Shown piece after piece: positions 8,537-16,349 of a stretch of DNA of 44,855 bases. The translations under genes were made by a program, and so were the position numbers. Below the pieces are notes generated by a model. The model ran no database searches. It saw only the letters and a list, made by a program, of their open reading frames with translations, and was not told the DNA's origin. Every line of letters starts with the position of its first letter. The stretch's first letter is position 1. This DNA comes from Comamonadaceae bacterium (lineage in GTDB: Bacteria > Pseudomonadota > Gammaproteobacteria > Burkholderiales > Burkholderiaceae_C): contig CANEXF010000020.1 of NCBI GenBank assembly GCA_947443645.1, positions 1 to 44,855 of the forward strand, read 5' to 3'.

Positions 8537-9301
8537 ATGGACCGCCTAGCCTTTACGTCCGCCGTCGCCATCAACGAGCAGCGCACCGCGCGGCAGATGT
8601 CGACCAACGAGCTGGCCAACGCGTCCACGCCCGGTTTCAAGCGAAGTTTTGAGGCCGCCATGCGCGGCGTGAAAGCTCAAGGTGCAGGCTTTGAAAGCCG
8701 CTCCCAGCCCCAGTCGTTCACCACAGACTACATCAACCTCAAGCCCGGCACGCCCATGTCTACGGGTCGTGACCTGGACGTGTCGCTGAACAGCACCGCC
8801 GTGATGGGTGTGACCGCACCCGACGGACAACTGGCGTTTACACGGCGCGGCGACTTGCGCGTCAATGCCCGGGGCGCACTTGAAAACGGCAGCGGACACC
8901 TGGTTCGCGGCCAAGGCGGCGCAGGCATCACGCTGCCGCCAGGTCTGACCATCACCATCAATTCAGACGGCGCAATCTACGGCGTTGACCCGGCCCAGCC
9001 CGGAGCGGCCAGACCTGTTCTGGTTGGCAACCTGCTGATGCGTGATGCGGGCCAGACACCTTTGGAGCGCCGCGAAGATGGCCTGTTTCAGGTTTCCGGA
9101 AAGCCCGGCGGCACCGACATTCCGGCCGGCACCGCGCTGCCCTCACTGACGCCAAGGTCACTTGAAGGCAGCAATGTGAACCCGCTTGAAGTGATGGTCA
9201 AACTGATGGACCAAAGCCGCTCTTTTGAGCAGCAAGTCAACATGATCAAGGAAAGCAAGACCATTGATGAGTCTGGCGCCAGCATGATGAAGCCGAGCTG
9301 A
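8537..9301 (+). CDS. flgF: Flagellar proximal rod protein FlgF
   Basis: A 254-residue rod subunit. The N terminus (AINEQRTARQMSTNELANASTPGFKRSFEAA) is a variant of the rod-protein signature, as usual for FlgF. The centre has the domain shared with FlgG and FlgE (GQLAFTRRGDLRVNARGAL), and the C terminus (GSNVNPLEVMVKLMDQSRSFEQQVNMIKESKTIDE) is typical. It acts in the periplasmic rod beneath FlgG. It is placed between flgE and flgG, as in most proteobacterial flg operons. Confidence 0.93.
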   Translation: MDRLAFTSAVAINEQRTARQMSTNELANASTPGFKRSFEAAMRGVKAQGAGFESRSQPQSFTTDYINLKPGTPMSTGRDLDVSLNSTAVMGVTAPDGQLAFTRRGDLRVNARGALENGSGHLVRGQGGAGITLPPGLTITINSDGAIYGVDPAQPGAARPVLVGNLLMRDAGQTPLERREDGLFQVSGKPGGTDIPAGTALPSLTPRSLEGSNVNPLEVMVKLMDQSRSFEQQVNMIKESKTIDESGASMMKPS

Positions 9302-9350
9302 TGGCGCAGAGACAGCAACCAACAACGCAAGATAAGAACAGGAGCTAAAA

Positions 9351-10133
9351 ATGGATGCATCAATGTGGGTGGCCAAGACCGGCCTGGACGCGCAGCAGAC
9401 ACGCATGAACGTGATCTCGAACAACTTGGCCAACGTCAACACCACGGGCTTCAAGCGCGATCGCGCAGTTTTTGAAGATTTGCTCTACCAGAACATTCGC
9501 CAGGCAGGCGGGCAGAATACCGCCACAGCGCAAGCGCCTACCGGCCTGATGCTGGGCACCGGTGTGCGCGTCGTGGCAACAGAAAAATTGACCGCCCAGG
9601 GCAATATGGTCAATACGCAGAATCCGCTGGATCTGGCCATTGCCGGTGAAGGCTACTTTCAGGTCTTGCAGGCCGATGGCACCATTGCCTACAGCCGCGA
9701 CGGCAACCTGAAACTCTCATCAACCGGCCAGCTGGTCACCTCCGCTGGTGCCTTGATTCAGCCAGCCGTGACCGTACCCAATACCGCGTCCAGCATCACG
9801 TTTGGTCGTGACGGCACGATTTCGGTGGAGCTCGCAGCCGGCGGCCAGCAGGTGCTGGGTCAGATGCAGCTGGCGCGCTTCGTCAACCCGAGCGGCCTGC
9901 AGTCCATGGGACAAAACCTCTTGAAGGAAACCCCTGCCAGCGGCGCGCCCCAGGTCTTGCGTCCAGGCGCGACCGGCGCCGGCACCCTGATGCAGGGAAC
10001 GCTTGAGGCCTCCAACGTCAATGTGGTTGAAGAGATGGTCAACATGATAGAGACCCAGCGCGCCTACGAAATCAACTCCAAGGCGATCTCGGCTGTTGAC
10101 GGCATGCTCAAGTACATCAACCAGAACATGTAA
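9351..10133 (+). CDS. flgG: Flagellar distal rod protein FlgG
   Basis: A 260-residue distal rod subunit of exactly the usual length. It has the signature LDAQQTRMNVISNNLANVNTTGFKRDRAVFEDLLYQ and the C-terminal SNVNVVEEMVNMIETQRAYEINSKAISAVDGML. FlgG forms the part of the rod that passes through the P- and L-rings. A clear AGGAG site precedes the ATG. Its TAA shares one base with an ATG of flgH (TAATG), suggesting coupled translation. Confidence 0.97.
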   Translation: MDASMWVAKTGLDAQQTRMNVISNNLANVNTTGFKRDRAVFEDLLYQNIRQAGGQNTATAQAPTGLMLGTGVRVVATEKLTAQGNMVNTQNPLDLAIAGEGYFQVLQADGTIAYSRDGNLKLSSTGQLVTSAGALIQPAVTVPNTASSITFGRDGTISVELAAGGQQVLGQMQLARFVNPSGLQSMGQNLLKETPASGAPQVLRPGATGAGTLMQGTLEASNVNVVEEMVNMIETQRAYEINSKAISAVDGMLKYINQNM

Positions 10134-10837
10134 TGGGCAGCGCCATGAAATTTTCGTTGCCAATGATCTGGATCGCGCTGCTGACAGCTGTCGGTTTCAT
10201 AACAGGTTGTTCGGTCATACCACCGACGCCACTGACGCACTCACCCGACTTCACCCCGGTGTTTCCGCTGGCACGAGAGCAGCCACGCCAGCCCACCGGT
10301 GCGATTTATGGCGGCAAGCAAAGCGACAGCTGGTTTGGTCGCACGCGAAACTTTCAGGTCGGCGATGTCATCACCGTTCTGCTTGATGAATCGACCCAGG
10401 CCGTGCGCACGCAAAATGGCGTTTTGAGCCGCAAGTCCAGCAATGACGTGGTGCCAACCGGCGTGACCAACCTGATCTCCAATAGGGGCGGCCTGTTCAG
10501 CGGCGCCAACCTGGCTGGCGGAAACATTGCCAGCACCGGCGCCGGCTCGGCTGACCAGCAGGCCACCCTCAAGGGTTCGGTCGCAGTATCTGTGCTCAGC
10601 GTGATGGCCAACGGCAATCTGGTGCTGCGCGGTGAAAAGCAGCTCGCCCTGACCGAAGGCTCGGAGATCATCCAGGTCGCAGGCATCATCCGGCCCGAAG
10701 ACGTGTCCCCGAACAACACCGTGCAGTCGCGCCGTCTGGCCAATGCGCAAATCACCTATCGCGGTACTGGCGACATGGCCGCAGCCACACGCGCCGGCTG
10801 GGGCACCAGTGGTCTGCTCAAGTTTTGGCCTTTCTGA
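10133..10837 (+). CDS. flgH: Flagellar L-ring lipoprotein FlgH
   Basis: The outer-membrane L-ring protein. A lipoprotein signal is visible (MKFSLPMIWIALLTAVGFITGCS), with the lipidated Cys after ITG. The mature part carries the FlgH pattern KQSDSWFGRTRNFQVGDVITVLLDES and the C-terminal EDVSPNNTVQSRRLANAQITYRG. Two starts are possible: 10133 (overlapping the flgG stop) and 10145, which begins directly with MKFSLP and gives a cleaner signal peptide. The next gene encodes the P-ring, its assembly partner. Confidence 0.95.
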   Translation: MGSAMKFSLPMIWIALLTAVGFITGCSVIPPTPLTHSPDFTPVFPLAREQPRQPTGAIYGGKQSDSWFGRTRNFQVGDVITVLLDESTQAVRTQNGVLSRKSSNDVVPTGVTNLISNRGGLFSGANLAGGNIASTGAGSADQQATLKGSVAVSVLSVMANGNLVLRGEKQLALTEGSEIIQVAGIIRPEDVSPNNTVQSRRLANAQITYRGTGDMAAATRAGWGTSGLLKFWPF

Positions 10838-10858
10838 CCGATTCACTACGAACGACTT

Positions 10859-11983
10859 ATGAAAATCCTTCTTTCCGTACTGCTGCTCTGGGCCTTGCCG
10901 CTCCAATGGGCGCACGCTGACCGCGTCAAAGACCTGACCAACATGGCTGCCATGCGAAGCAACCAGTTGATAGGTTTTGGCCTGGTCGTGGGACTTCAGG
11001 GTACGGGTGACGGCGCAGATCTGGCTTACACCAACCAAAGTATCAAGACCTTGCTCAGCCGCCTGGGTGTGAACCCCGAAGGCCCGGTGTCGGACTTTGA
11101 AACCACCACCAGCACCGGCAAGTTCGAGGTTAAAAACGCCGCCGCCGTGATGGTCACAGCCGACCTGCCCGGCATGGCCAAACCTGGCCAACGCATAGAC
11201 ATCAATATTTCAGCCATAGGCAAATCCACCAGCCTGCGCGGCGGCACCCTGCTGCTGACCAGCATGCGCGGTGTCGATGGTGAGATTTACGCGCTCGCGC
11301 AGGGCCAGCTCATGGCTACCGGCGTAGATGCCGGCGCTGCCGGCTCACGCGTTTCCGTGGGCGTCACCACCGCCACGCGGATTCCAGGCGGCGCCAGCGT
11401 TGAGAAAACCGTGGACAACCCGTTTGACAAGTCAGACAACGTGCTGCTCAACGTGCGCGAAAGCGACTTCACGACGGCTTCGGCCATCGTCAAGGCCATC
11501 AATGACAAGTTTGGCGCCGACGTGGCGCAGGCGCTCGACGGCGTGTCAATCCAGATTCGTGCGCCCATGGACATCAGCCAACGCGTGAGCTTCATCAGCA
11601 TGGTTGAAAACCTCGACGTGTTGCCCGGCGAGCCCGCCGCACGCGTGGTGGTCAACGCCAGAACCGGTACGGTGGTGATTAGTCGCAACGTGCGCGTGAC
11701 GGCGGCTGCAGTCACACACGGCGCGATCACGGTGTCGGTCGCGGCGACCAACGAAATCTCGCAACCAGGCGCGTTCTCGCAAGGCCAGACCGCAGCGGTG
11801 CAAAACGCAGCCATCGCGGTGACTGAGCCCAACAAGCCCATGTTTCTATTCCAGCCTGGCGTAGACCTGCGCCAGATTGTGGACGCCGTGAACCAGGTGG
11901 GCGCCACACCTTCGGCCTTGATCGCGATTCTGGAAGCACTCAAAAGCGCCGGCAGTCTGCGCGCCGAGTTGCTAGTGATCTAG
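10859..11983 (+). CDS. flgI: Flagellar P-ring protein FlgI
   Basis: A 374-residue periplasmic ring protein. It has an N-terminal signal peptide (MKILLSVLLLWALPLQWAHA, likely cut before DRVKDL) and the highly conserved FlgI start of the mature chain (NQLIGFGLVVGLQGTGD). Further family segments are GTLLLTSMRGVDGEIYALAQG and, near the end, LRQIVDAVNQVGATPSALIAILEALKSAGSL. It forms the bushing around the rod in the peptidoglycan layer and needs FlgA, encoded at the start of the window. The gap to flgJ is 11 bases. Confidence 0.97.
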   Translation: MKILLSVLLLWALPLQWAHADRVKDLTNMAAMRSNQLIGFGLVVGLQGTGDGADLAYTNQSIKTLLSRLGVNPEGPVSDFETTTSTGKFEVKNAAAVMVTADLPGMAKPGQRIDINISAIGKSTSLRGGTLLLTSMRGVDGEIYALAQGQLMATGVDAGAAGSRVSVGVTTATRIPGGASVEKTVDNPFDKSDNVLLNVRESDFTTASAIVKAINDKFGADVAQALDGVSIQIRAPMDISQRVSFISMVENLDVLPGEPAARVVVNARTGTVVISRNVRVTAAAVTHGAITVSVAATNEISQPGAFSQGQTAAVQNAAIAVTEPNKPMFLFQPGVDLRQIVDAVNQVGATPSALIAILEALKSAGSLRAELLVI

Positions 11984-11994
11984 ATCAACAGACC

Positions 11995-12543
11995 ATGGAT
12001 CCGATTTCATCCGCCCCGCCATCCGCGCTTGCTGCCGCGACCCCTGCTGCCAGCACTGCGGCCGGCACGTCGGCCAGCGCGCGCTCCTACCTCGACTTTG
12101 ACGGCCTGGGCCAGCTCAAGGGTCAGGCACACCAGGACGCCAAGTCAGCCACGCGGGAGACCGCCCAGCAGTTTGAAGGGCTCTTCATCCAGATGATGAT
12201 GAAGTCCATGCGCGAAGCATCGTTCAAGAGCGAGTTGAACGAATCATCTGCGAAAGACACTTTCGAGGGCATGTTCGACAAAGAGGTGTCGGTGCAGATG
12301 GCCAAGCGCAATACCCTGGGTCTGGCAGACATGCTGGCAAAAAACATGGTCGCGCCTGAAGTCAAGGCGCCAAGCACCGCGTCTGTACTGGAAGCCAGAG
12401 AGGCCGGCCTGCCACTACACGCCAGCACCGCCGCCAAGGCCGTGTCGCTGCAAGCGCTGCCGCCCTCACTGCGGCCCTTGCAACGCCCCGGACCCATACC
12501 ACTGCTCAGCCCCAAAGGGCGGATTGAGGGGAGCGGTTTATGA
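11995..12543 (+). CDS. flgJ: Rod-binding protein FlgJ, single-domain form without muramidase
   Basis: A 182-residue protein with the FlgJ N-terminal rod-scaffold domain: RETAQQFEGLFIQMMMKSMREASF followed by STAKDTFEGMFDKE-like SSAKDTFEGMFDKEVSVQMAK and GLADMLAKNM. In most beta- and gammaproteobacteria FlgJ has about 300 residues with a C-terminal glucosaminidase domain that opens the wall. Here the chain ends after a short Pro/Leu-rich tail, so that domain is missing; the frame is clean with no sign of a recent break. The LysM/transglycosylase protein at 2480 may supply the activity. The stop overlaps the flgK start (ATGA). Confidence 0.93.
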   Translation: MDPISSAPPSALAAATPAASTAAGTSASARSYLDFDGLGQLKGQAHQDAKSATRETAQQFEGLFIQMMMKSMREASFKSELNESSAKDTFEGMFDKEVSVQMAKRNTLGLADMLAKNMVAPEVKAPSTASVLEAREAGLPLHASTAAKAVSLQALPPSLRPLQRPGPIPLLSPKGRIEGSGL

Positions 12544-15308
12544 CCGATCTTGTCAGCGTTGCCTCCAACGCAGTCGCGGCCTACCAGCGCGCGCTCGGCA
12601 CAGTCAGCAACAACATTGCCAACGTGGCGACCGACGGTTACTCGCACCAGGCGGTTGTTTTTCAGGCCAATCCGGTCAGCAAGATAGGCAATATCTACAT
12701 GGGCACCGGCGTGATGGTCGACCGGGTGCAGCGCCAGTACGACGCCTTCACCGAGTCCAACCTGCGCAACAGCACCAGCGACCTGGCCAGCCAGTCACCC
12801 ATGGTGAACTACGCCAACCGCGTGATTGACGTGATGGGTGGCCAGACCATGGGCCTGACCAGTGCGCTGGACCAGTTTTTCTCGTCTGCCCGCGACCTGT
12901 CTGCCAACCCGGCGTCCACCGTCGTGCGCGGCAGTTTTGTGCGTGACGCCCAAGGCCTGGCTTCACGCTTTGGTGAGCTGTCTTCACAACTTGACCTGCT
13001 GCAGGACGAGACCCATCAGGCAGTTCAGTCCAACGTAGACCAGATGAACACGCTGACCCAGCAACTGGCCCAGGTCAATGGGCAGTTGACCAAGCAAAGA
13101 ACCGTCGACGCCCAGCCTTCGGCGCTGCTGGACCAACGCGACCAGCTGCTCAAGCAGCTCTCAACGTTTGCGCACGTGAACACGCGCTTCAGCGAAAACG
13201 GCGAAGTACTGGTCAGTCTGGGCCCCTCGGTGACCCAGGACGTCGTGGTGGATGGCTCAAAGTCCATCATGATAGGCGCCAACTTCAACGCGGCAGCGCC
13301 CGAAAAAGTCAGCCTGGTGCTCGACCCTTATGGCAAGCCGTCAACGCTTTCAAGTATCAGCAGCGGCCAGTTGGCTGGCCTGATGGCTTTCCGCGAACAA
13401 GTGCTTGGCAGCACCCGCTCTGCCCTTGACTCACTGGCCAGCACATTGGTGACGGCCGTCAACGACATCCACAAGCAAGGCATAGATGGCTATGGCAAGC
13501 CGGGCGGCGCGCTGTTCACGATTGACCCGACAGCGACCTCGGTTGCCGGCGGCATCAAGGTCGCATTTGACGACCCGATGCGCGTGTCCGCTGGCGCGCA
13601 GTTCCGCGTGATCAAGGGCGCGAACAACACCGGCGGCGCCGACGCCAGCATCAGCTACGCGGCCGCAAGCGCAAACGGCCCCGCGAGCCTGTCGCAGGTG
13701 CTGGTCAACAACGCCAGCCCGGTTGCAGGTCGCCCACTCATCATTGACAGCAGTCGCCCGCTGGCGGCAGTGGCGACCATTCCCAACGGCCAACAAGATA
13801 TCAGCCTCTACCTCGATGGCGCAGGCCCGGGGCAGCAACTGCAAGTCATGACGCGAGACGGCCGCCAGATCATCGGGCAGGCCATGGACGCCTCCATGCA
13901 AACCCGGCTGATGACGCCAGACAACGGCTTTGCCGCAGGCGCGACTTACAGCGACACCTACCTGAACCAATCAGGCACCTCGGGCTACAAGGACATGACG
14001 GTGTTTTATGGCGCGCAGGCCAGCGTGCGCCAGGAACCCATGTACGACAGCAAGGGTTTACCTATCGCCTCCAAGCCCCTGCCAGCGCTGCTGTCTGGCG
14101 GCCGCATGATGGCCGGACAAAGCACCGGCATTGCCGCCGGCGCAATAACGCTCAACGGCGTGGCGCTAGATGCGCTGACGCCGGCTGGCAGCAGCTTGCA
14201 AGCCAGTGAGGTCGCGGCCTGGATCACCCGCGCCGGTGCGCCCGGCGTAAGCGCCGTAGCCAGCAATGAAATTCGGGTGCCAGCCAGTCAGCTCAAGCTG
14301 AACATGCCCTTGAGCATCAAAGGCACCAGCATAGCTTTGCCCGCAGGCGGCTTTGCGAACGTGCAAGCCCTGGCCAATGCGGTGCAGGCCCAGAGCGCGA
14401 CCACTGGCGTGCAAGCGGCGGTATCACGCGACGGCGAGCTCGTACTGAGCAACGTGGCCGGCCAGGAAGGCCAGGACATCACGATAGACGCAACCACTTA
14501 CGCCGGCTCACCCGTCAATGCGCTGGGCGTGACCGCCGGCGTCTTCACCGGCCAGATCAGTTTGACCCGCGCGCTGGTTGCGGGCAAGGACACCCCGATT
14601 CAACTGGGCTTTGGCAACACCGGCGCAGCCGATGCAGGCACACCGGCTGACCTGGCCAAGCTGGGCTTTCGAACGGGCGCTTACCTGAGCGGCAAAGTGC
14701 CTGAAGACCTGCTGGTGTTTGTGACCGGCGCCGGTACGGCGTCTTCAGTGGCTGCCAGCTATTCTGGCCAGGCCATTGACAGCAAACAGGCGCTCAGAGC
14801 CCAGCCCATGCAGCTGACGTTTGACAGCGACACCCACTACACCATCACCGATGTCAACACCGGCACCGTGGTAGCCGAGCGGGCATTCGATCCGGCGCAG
14901 TTCAAGGCCGGCGTGTCTTTTCAAGGCATGCAGGTGAGCTTCACCACCCCGCCCAAAGCCGGCGACGGCTTTAGCCTGGACAGCAACGTTGACGGCACGG
15001 GCAACAATGACAACATGCTGGCGCTGGTAGCACTGGAGAGCAAGGCGCTGGTGGGCGGCAAGACCATAGGCACAGCCTATATTGACCAGGTCAACGAGGT
15101 CGGCAACATTGCCCAGCAGGCCAAGATTGCCCAGTCGGCACTGACGGTTGTACATGACCAGGCCGTGGCCTCGCGCGACAAGGTCTCGGGCGTCAGCCTC
15201 GATCAGGAAGCCGCCGACCTGATACGTTTTCAGCAGGCCTACCAAGCCTCGGCCAAGATTCTGCAGGTGGCCAGCACGCTGTTTGACAGCGTGCTGCAAG
15301 TGCGCTGA
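12540..15308 (+). CDS. flgK: Hook-filament junction protein FlgK, unusually long (922 residues)
   Basis: The first hook-associated protein, forming the ring between hook and filament. The N terminus is canonical (VASNAVAAYQRALGTVSNNIANVATDGYSHQAVVF), as is the C terminus (VSGVSLDQEAADLIRFQQAYQASAKILQVASTLFDSVLQVR). Typical FlgK proteins have about 550-650 residues; the extra 300 or so lie in the outer domains (roughly residues 330-800), which are Ala/Gly/Thr-rich. The frame is intact. Translation is probably coupled to flgJ through the ATGA overlap. FlgN, encoded at 734-1141, is its expected chaperone. Confidence 0.95.
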   Translation: MTDLVSVASNAVAAYQRALGTVSNNIANVATDGYSHQAVVFQANPVSKIGNIYMGTGVMVDRVQRQYDAFTESNLRNSTSDLASQSPMVNYANRVIDVMGGQTMGLTSALDQFFSSARDLSANPASTVVRGSFVRDAQGLASRFGELSSQLDLLQDETHQAVQSNVDQMNTLTQQLAQVNGQLTKQRTVDAQPSALLDQRDQLLKQLSTFAHVNTRFSENGEVLVSLGPSVTQDVVVDGSKSIMIGANFNAAAPEKVSLVLDPYGKPSTLSSISSGQLAGLMAFREQVLGSTRSALDSLASTLVTAVNDIHKQGIDGYGKPGGALFTIDPTATSVAGGIKVAFDDPMRVSAGAQFRVIKGANNTGGADASISYAAASANGPASLSQVLVNNASPVAGRPLIIDSSRPLAAVATIPNGQQDISLYLDGAGPGQQLQVMTRDGRQIIGQAMDASMQTRLMTPDNGFAAGATYSDTYLNQSGTSGYKDMTVFYGAQASVRQEPMYDSKGLPIASKPLPALLSGGRMMAGQSTGIAAGAITLNGVALDALTPAGSSLQASEVAAWITRAGAPGVSAVASNEIRVPASQLKLNMPLSIKGTSIALPAGGFANVQALANAVQAQSATTGVQAAVSRDGELVLSNVAGQEGQDITIDATTYAGSPVNALGVTAGVFTGQISLTRALVAGKDTPIQLGFGNTGAADAGTPADLAKLGFRTGAYLSGKVPEDLLVFVTGAGTASSVAASYSGQAIDSKQALRAQPMQLTFDSDTHYTITDVNTGTVVAERAFDPAQFKAGVSFQGMQVSFTTPPKAGDGFSLDSNVDGTGNNDNMLALVALESKALVGGKTIGTAYIDQVNEVGNIAQQAKIAQSALTVVHDQAVASRDKVSGVSLDQEAADLIRFQQAYQASAKILQVASTLFDSVLQVR

Positions 15309-15332
15309 GCGCAATCAACCCAGGAATAAAGC

Positions 15333-16256
15333 ATGCAAATCTCGACCAGCTACCTCTTTGACCGGGCCGTGCAGCAAATGGGCACGGTGCAGGCCGACCT
15401 GGCCAAGACCCAGGCCCAGATTGCAGCGCGCAAGCAGGTTCTCAACCCCAGTGATGCGCCAGACCAGGCCGCGACCATACAGCGGCTCAAGTCCGTCATT
15501 GCCCGCCAGGACAACTACGGCAAATCGCTGGACACCATACAAACCCGCCTGAACGCCGAAGACACGACACTGAGCAGCGCCAACGACCTGCTGGTCAGGG
15601 TCAAGGAAATCGCCATCCAGTCGGCCAATGACACATTGAGCCCAGCCAACCGACAGGCCCTGGGCACGGAGCTCAAGGGCTTGCGCGACCAGTTGCTCAG
15701 CATGGCCAATACCCAGGACAGCAACGGCAGCTACCTGTTTTCGGGCAGCCGTGTGAGCCAGCCCGCCTTCGCGGTGGACGCCAAGGGGCAAACTGTTTAC
15801 CAGGGCGACCAGACGCGCATGAATGTCGTGGTTGGCGAGCACCGTACCATACCCATCAACCGCACCGGCTCTGACGCCTTTGTCAGCGTCAAGCGCACCG
15901 ATGCGAACGGAAAAACCAGCGGCACGGGCTTTTTCCAGGCGCTCGATGACCTGATCGCCGGCGTGAACAGCTCTGATCAAGTCGCCATGCAGCGCGGTAT
16001 CAGTGAAACTGACAGCATGCACCAAGGCGTGCTGCTGGCTCAAGCCAGTGTGGGCACAGATCTGAACGTGGTCGACCAGCAAACCAGCGCCATACAAGAC
16101 ACCACACTGAACCTGAAGACCACGCTGTCCAATGTCGAAGATCTGGACTATGCGTCGGCAATCACGCTGATGAACAAACAAATGCTGGCGCTGGAAGCTG
16201 CGCAAAGCAGTTTTGCCAAGATTTCGCAACTCAGCCTGTTCAACTACATGAAGTAA
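15333..16256 (+). CDS. flgL: Hook-filament junction protein FlgL
   Basis: A 307-residue second junction protein of normal length. The flagellin-like N terminus is clear (MQISTSYLFDRAVQQMGTVQADLAKTQAQIAARKQVLNPSDAPDQAA), and the C-terminal coiled region (TLSNVEDLDYASAITLMNKQMLALEAAQSSFAKISQLSLFNYMK) matches the family. It forms the ring above FlgK and is a client of FlgN. An AGGAA site precedes the ATG. It is the last gene of the flgB operon; fliD begins after 93 bases with its own FliA promoter. Confidence 0.95.
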   Translation: MQISTSYLFDRAVQQMGTVQADLAKTQAQIAARKQVLNPSDAPDQAATIQRLKSVIARQDNYGKSLDTIQTRLNAEDTTLSSANDLLVRVKEIAIQSANDTLSPANRQALGTELKGLRDQLLSMANTQDSNGSYLFSGSRVSQPAFAVDAKGQTVYQGDQTRMNVVVGEHRTIPINRTGSDAFVSVKRTDANGKTSGTGFFQALDDLIAGVNSSDQVAMQRGISETDSMHQGVLLAQASVGTDLNVVDQQTSAIQDTTLNLKTTLSNVEDLDYASAITLMNKQMLALEAAQSSFAKISQLSLFNYMK

Positions 16257-16286
16257 AAACCAGCGGCAAAAGGTGAACGCAGCGCC

Positions 16287-16313
16287 TCAAGTTCTGCCGA
16301 CGCATGCCGAATG
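16287..16313 (+). promoter_or_regulatory. Sigma-28 (FliA) promoter of fliD
   Basis: TCAAGTTC (16287-16294), an 11-base spacer and GCCGAATG (16306-16313) match the FliA consensus; GCCGA is exact in the -10 element. It lies 36 bases before the fliD ATG. Confidence 0.78.
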
Positions 16314-16349
16314 TTCTCTTGAACTGATTCATTACCCCCGACGCCCTTC

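Noticed and set aside
10241..11191. A 316-codon open frame antisense to flgH and flgI
   Set aside because: Covers two well-supported genes and their junction; the translation is Gly/His-rich without a family pattern.
15315..16229. A 304-codon open frame antisense to flgL
   Set aside because: Complete overlap with a canonical flgL; no domain, no ribosome site and the codon pattern of a shadow frame.
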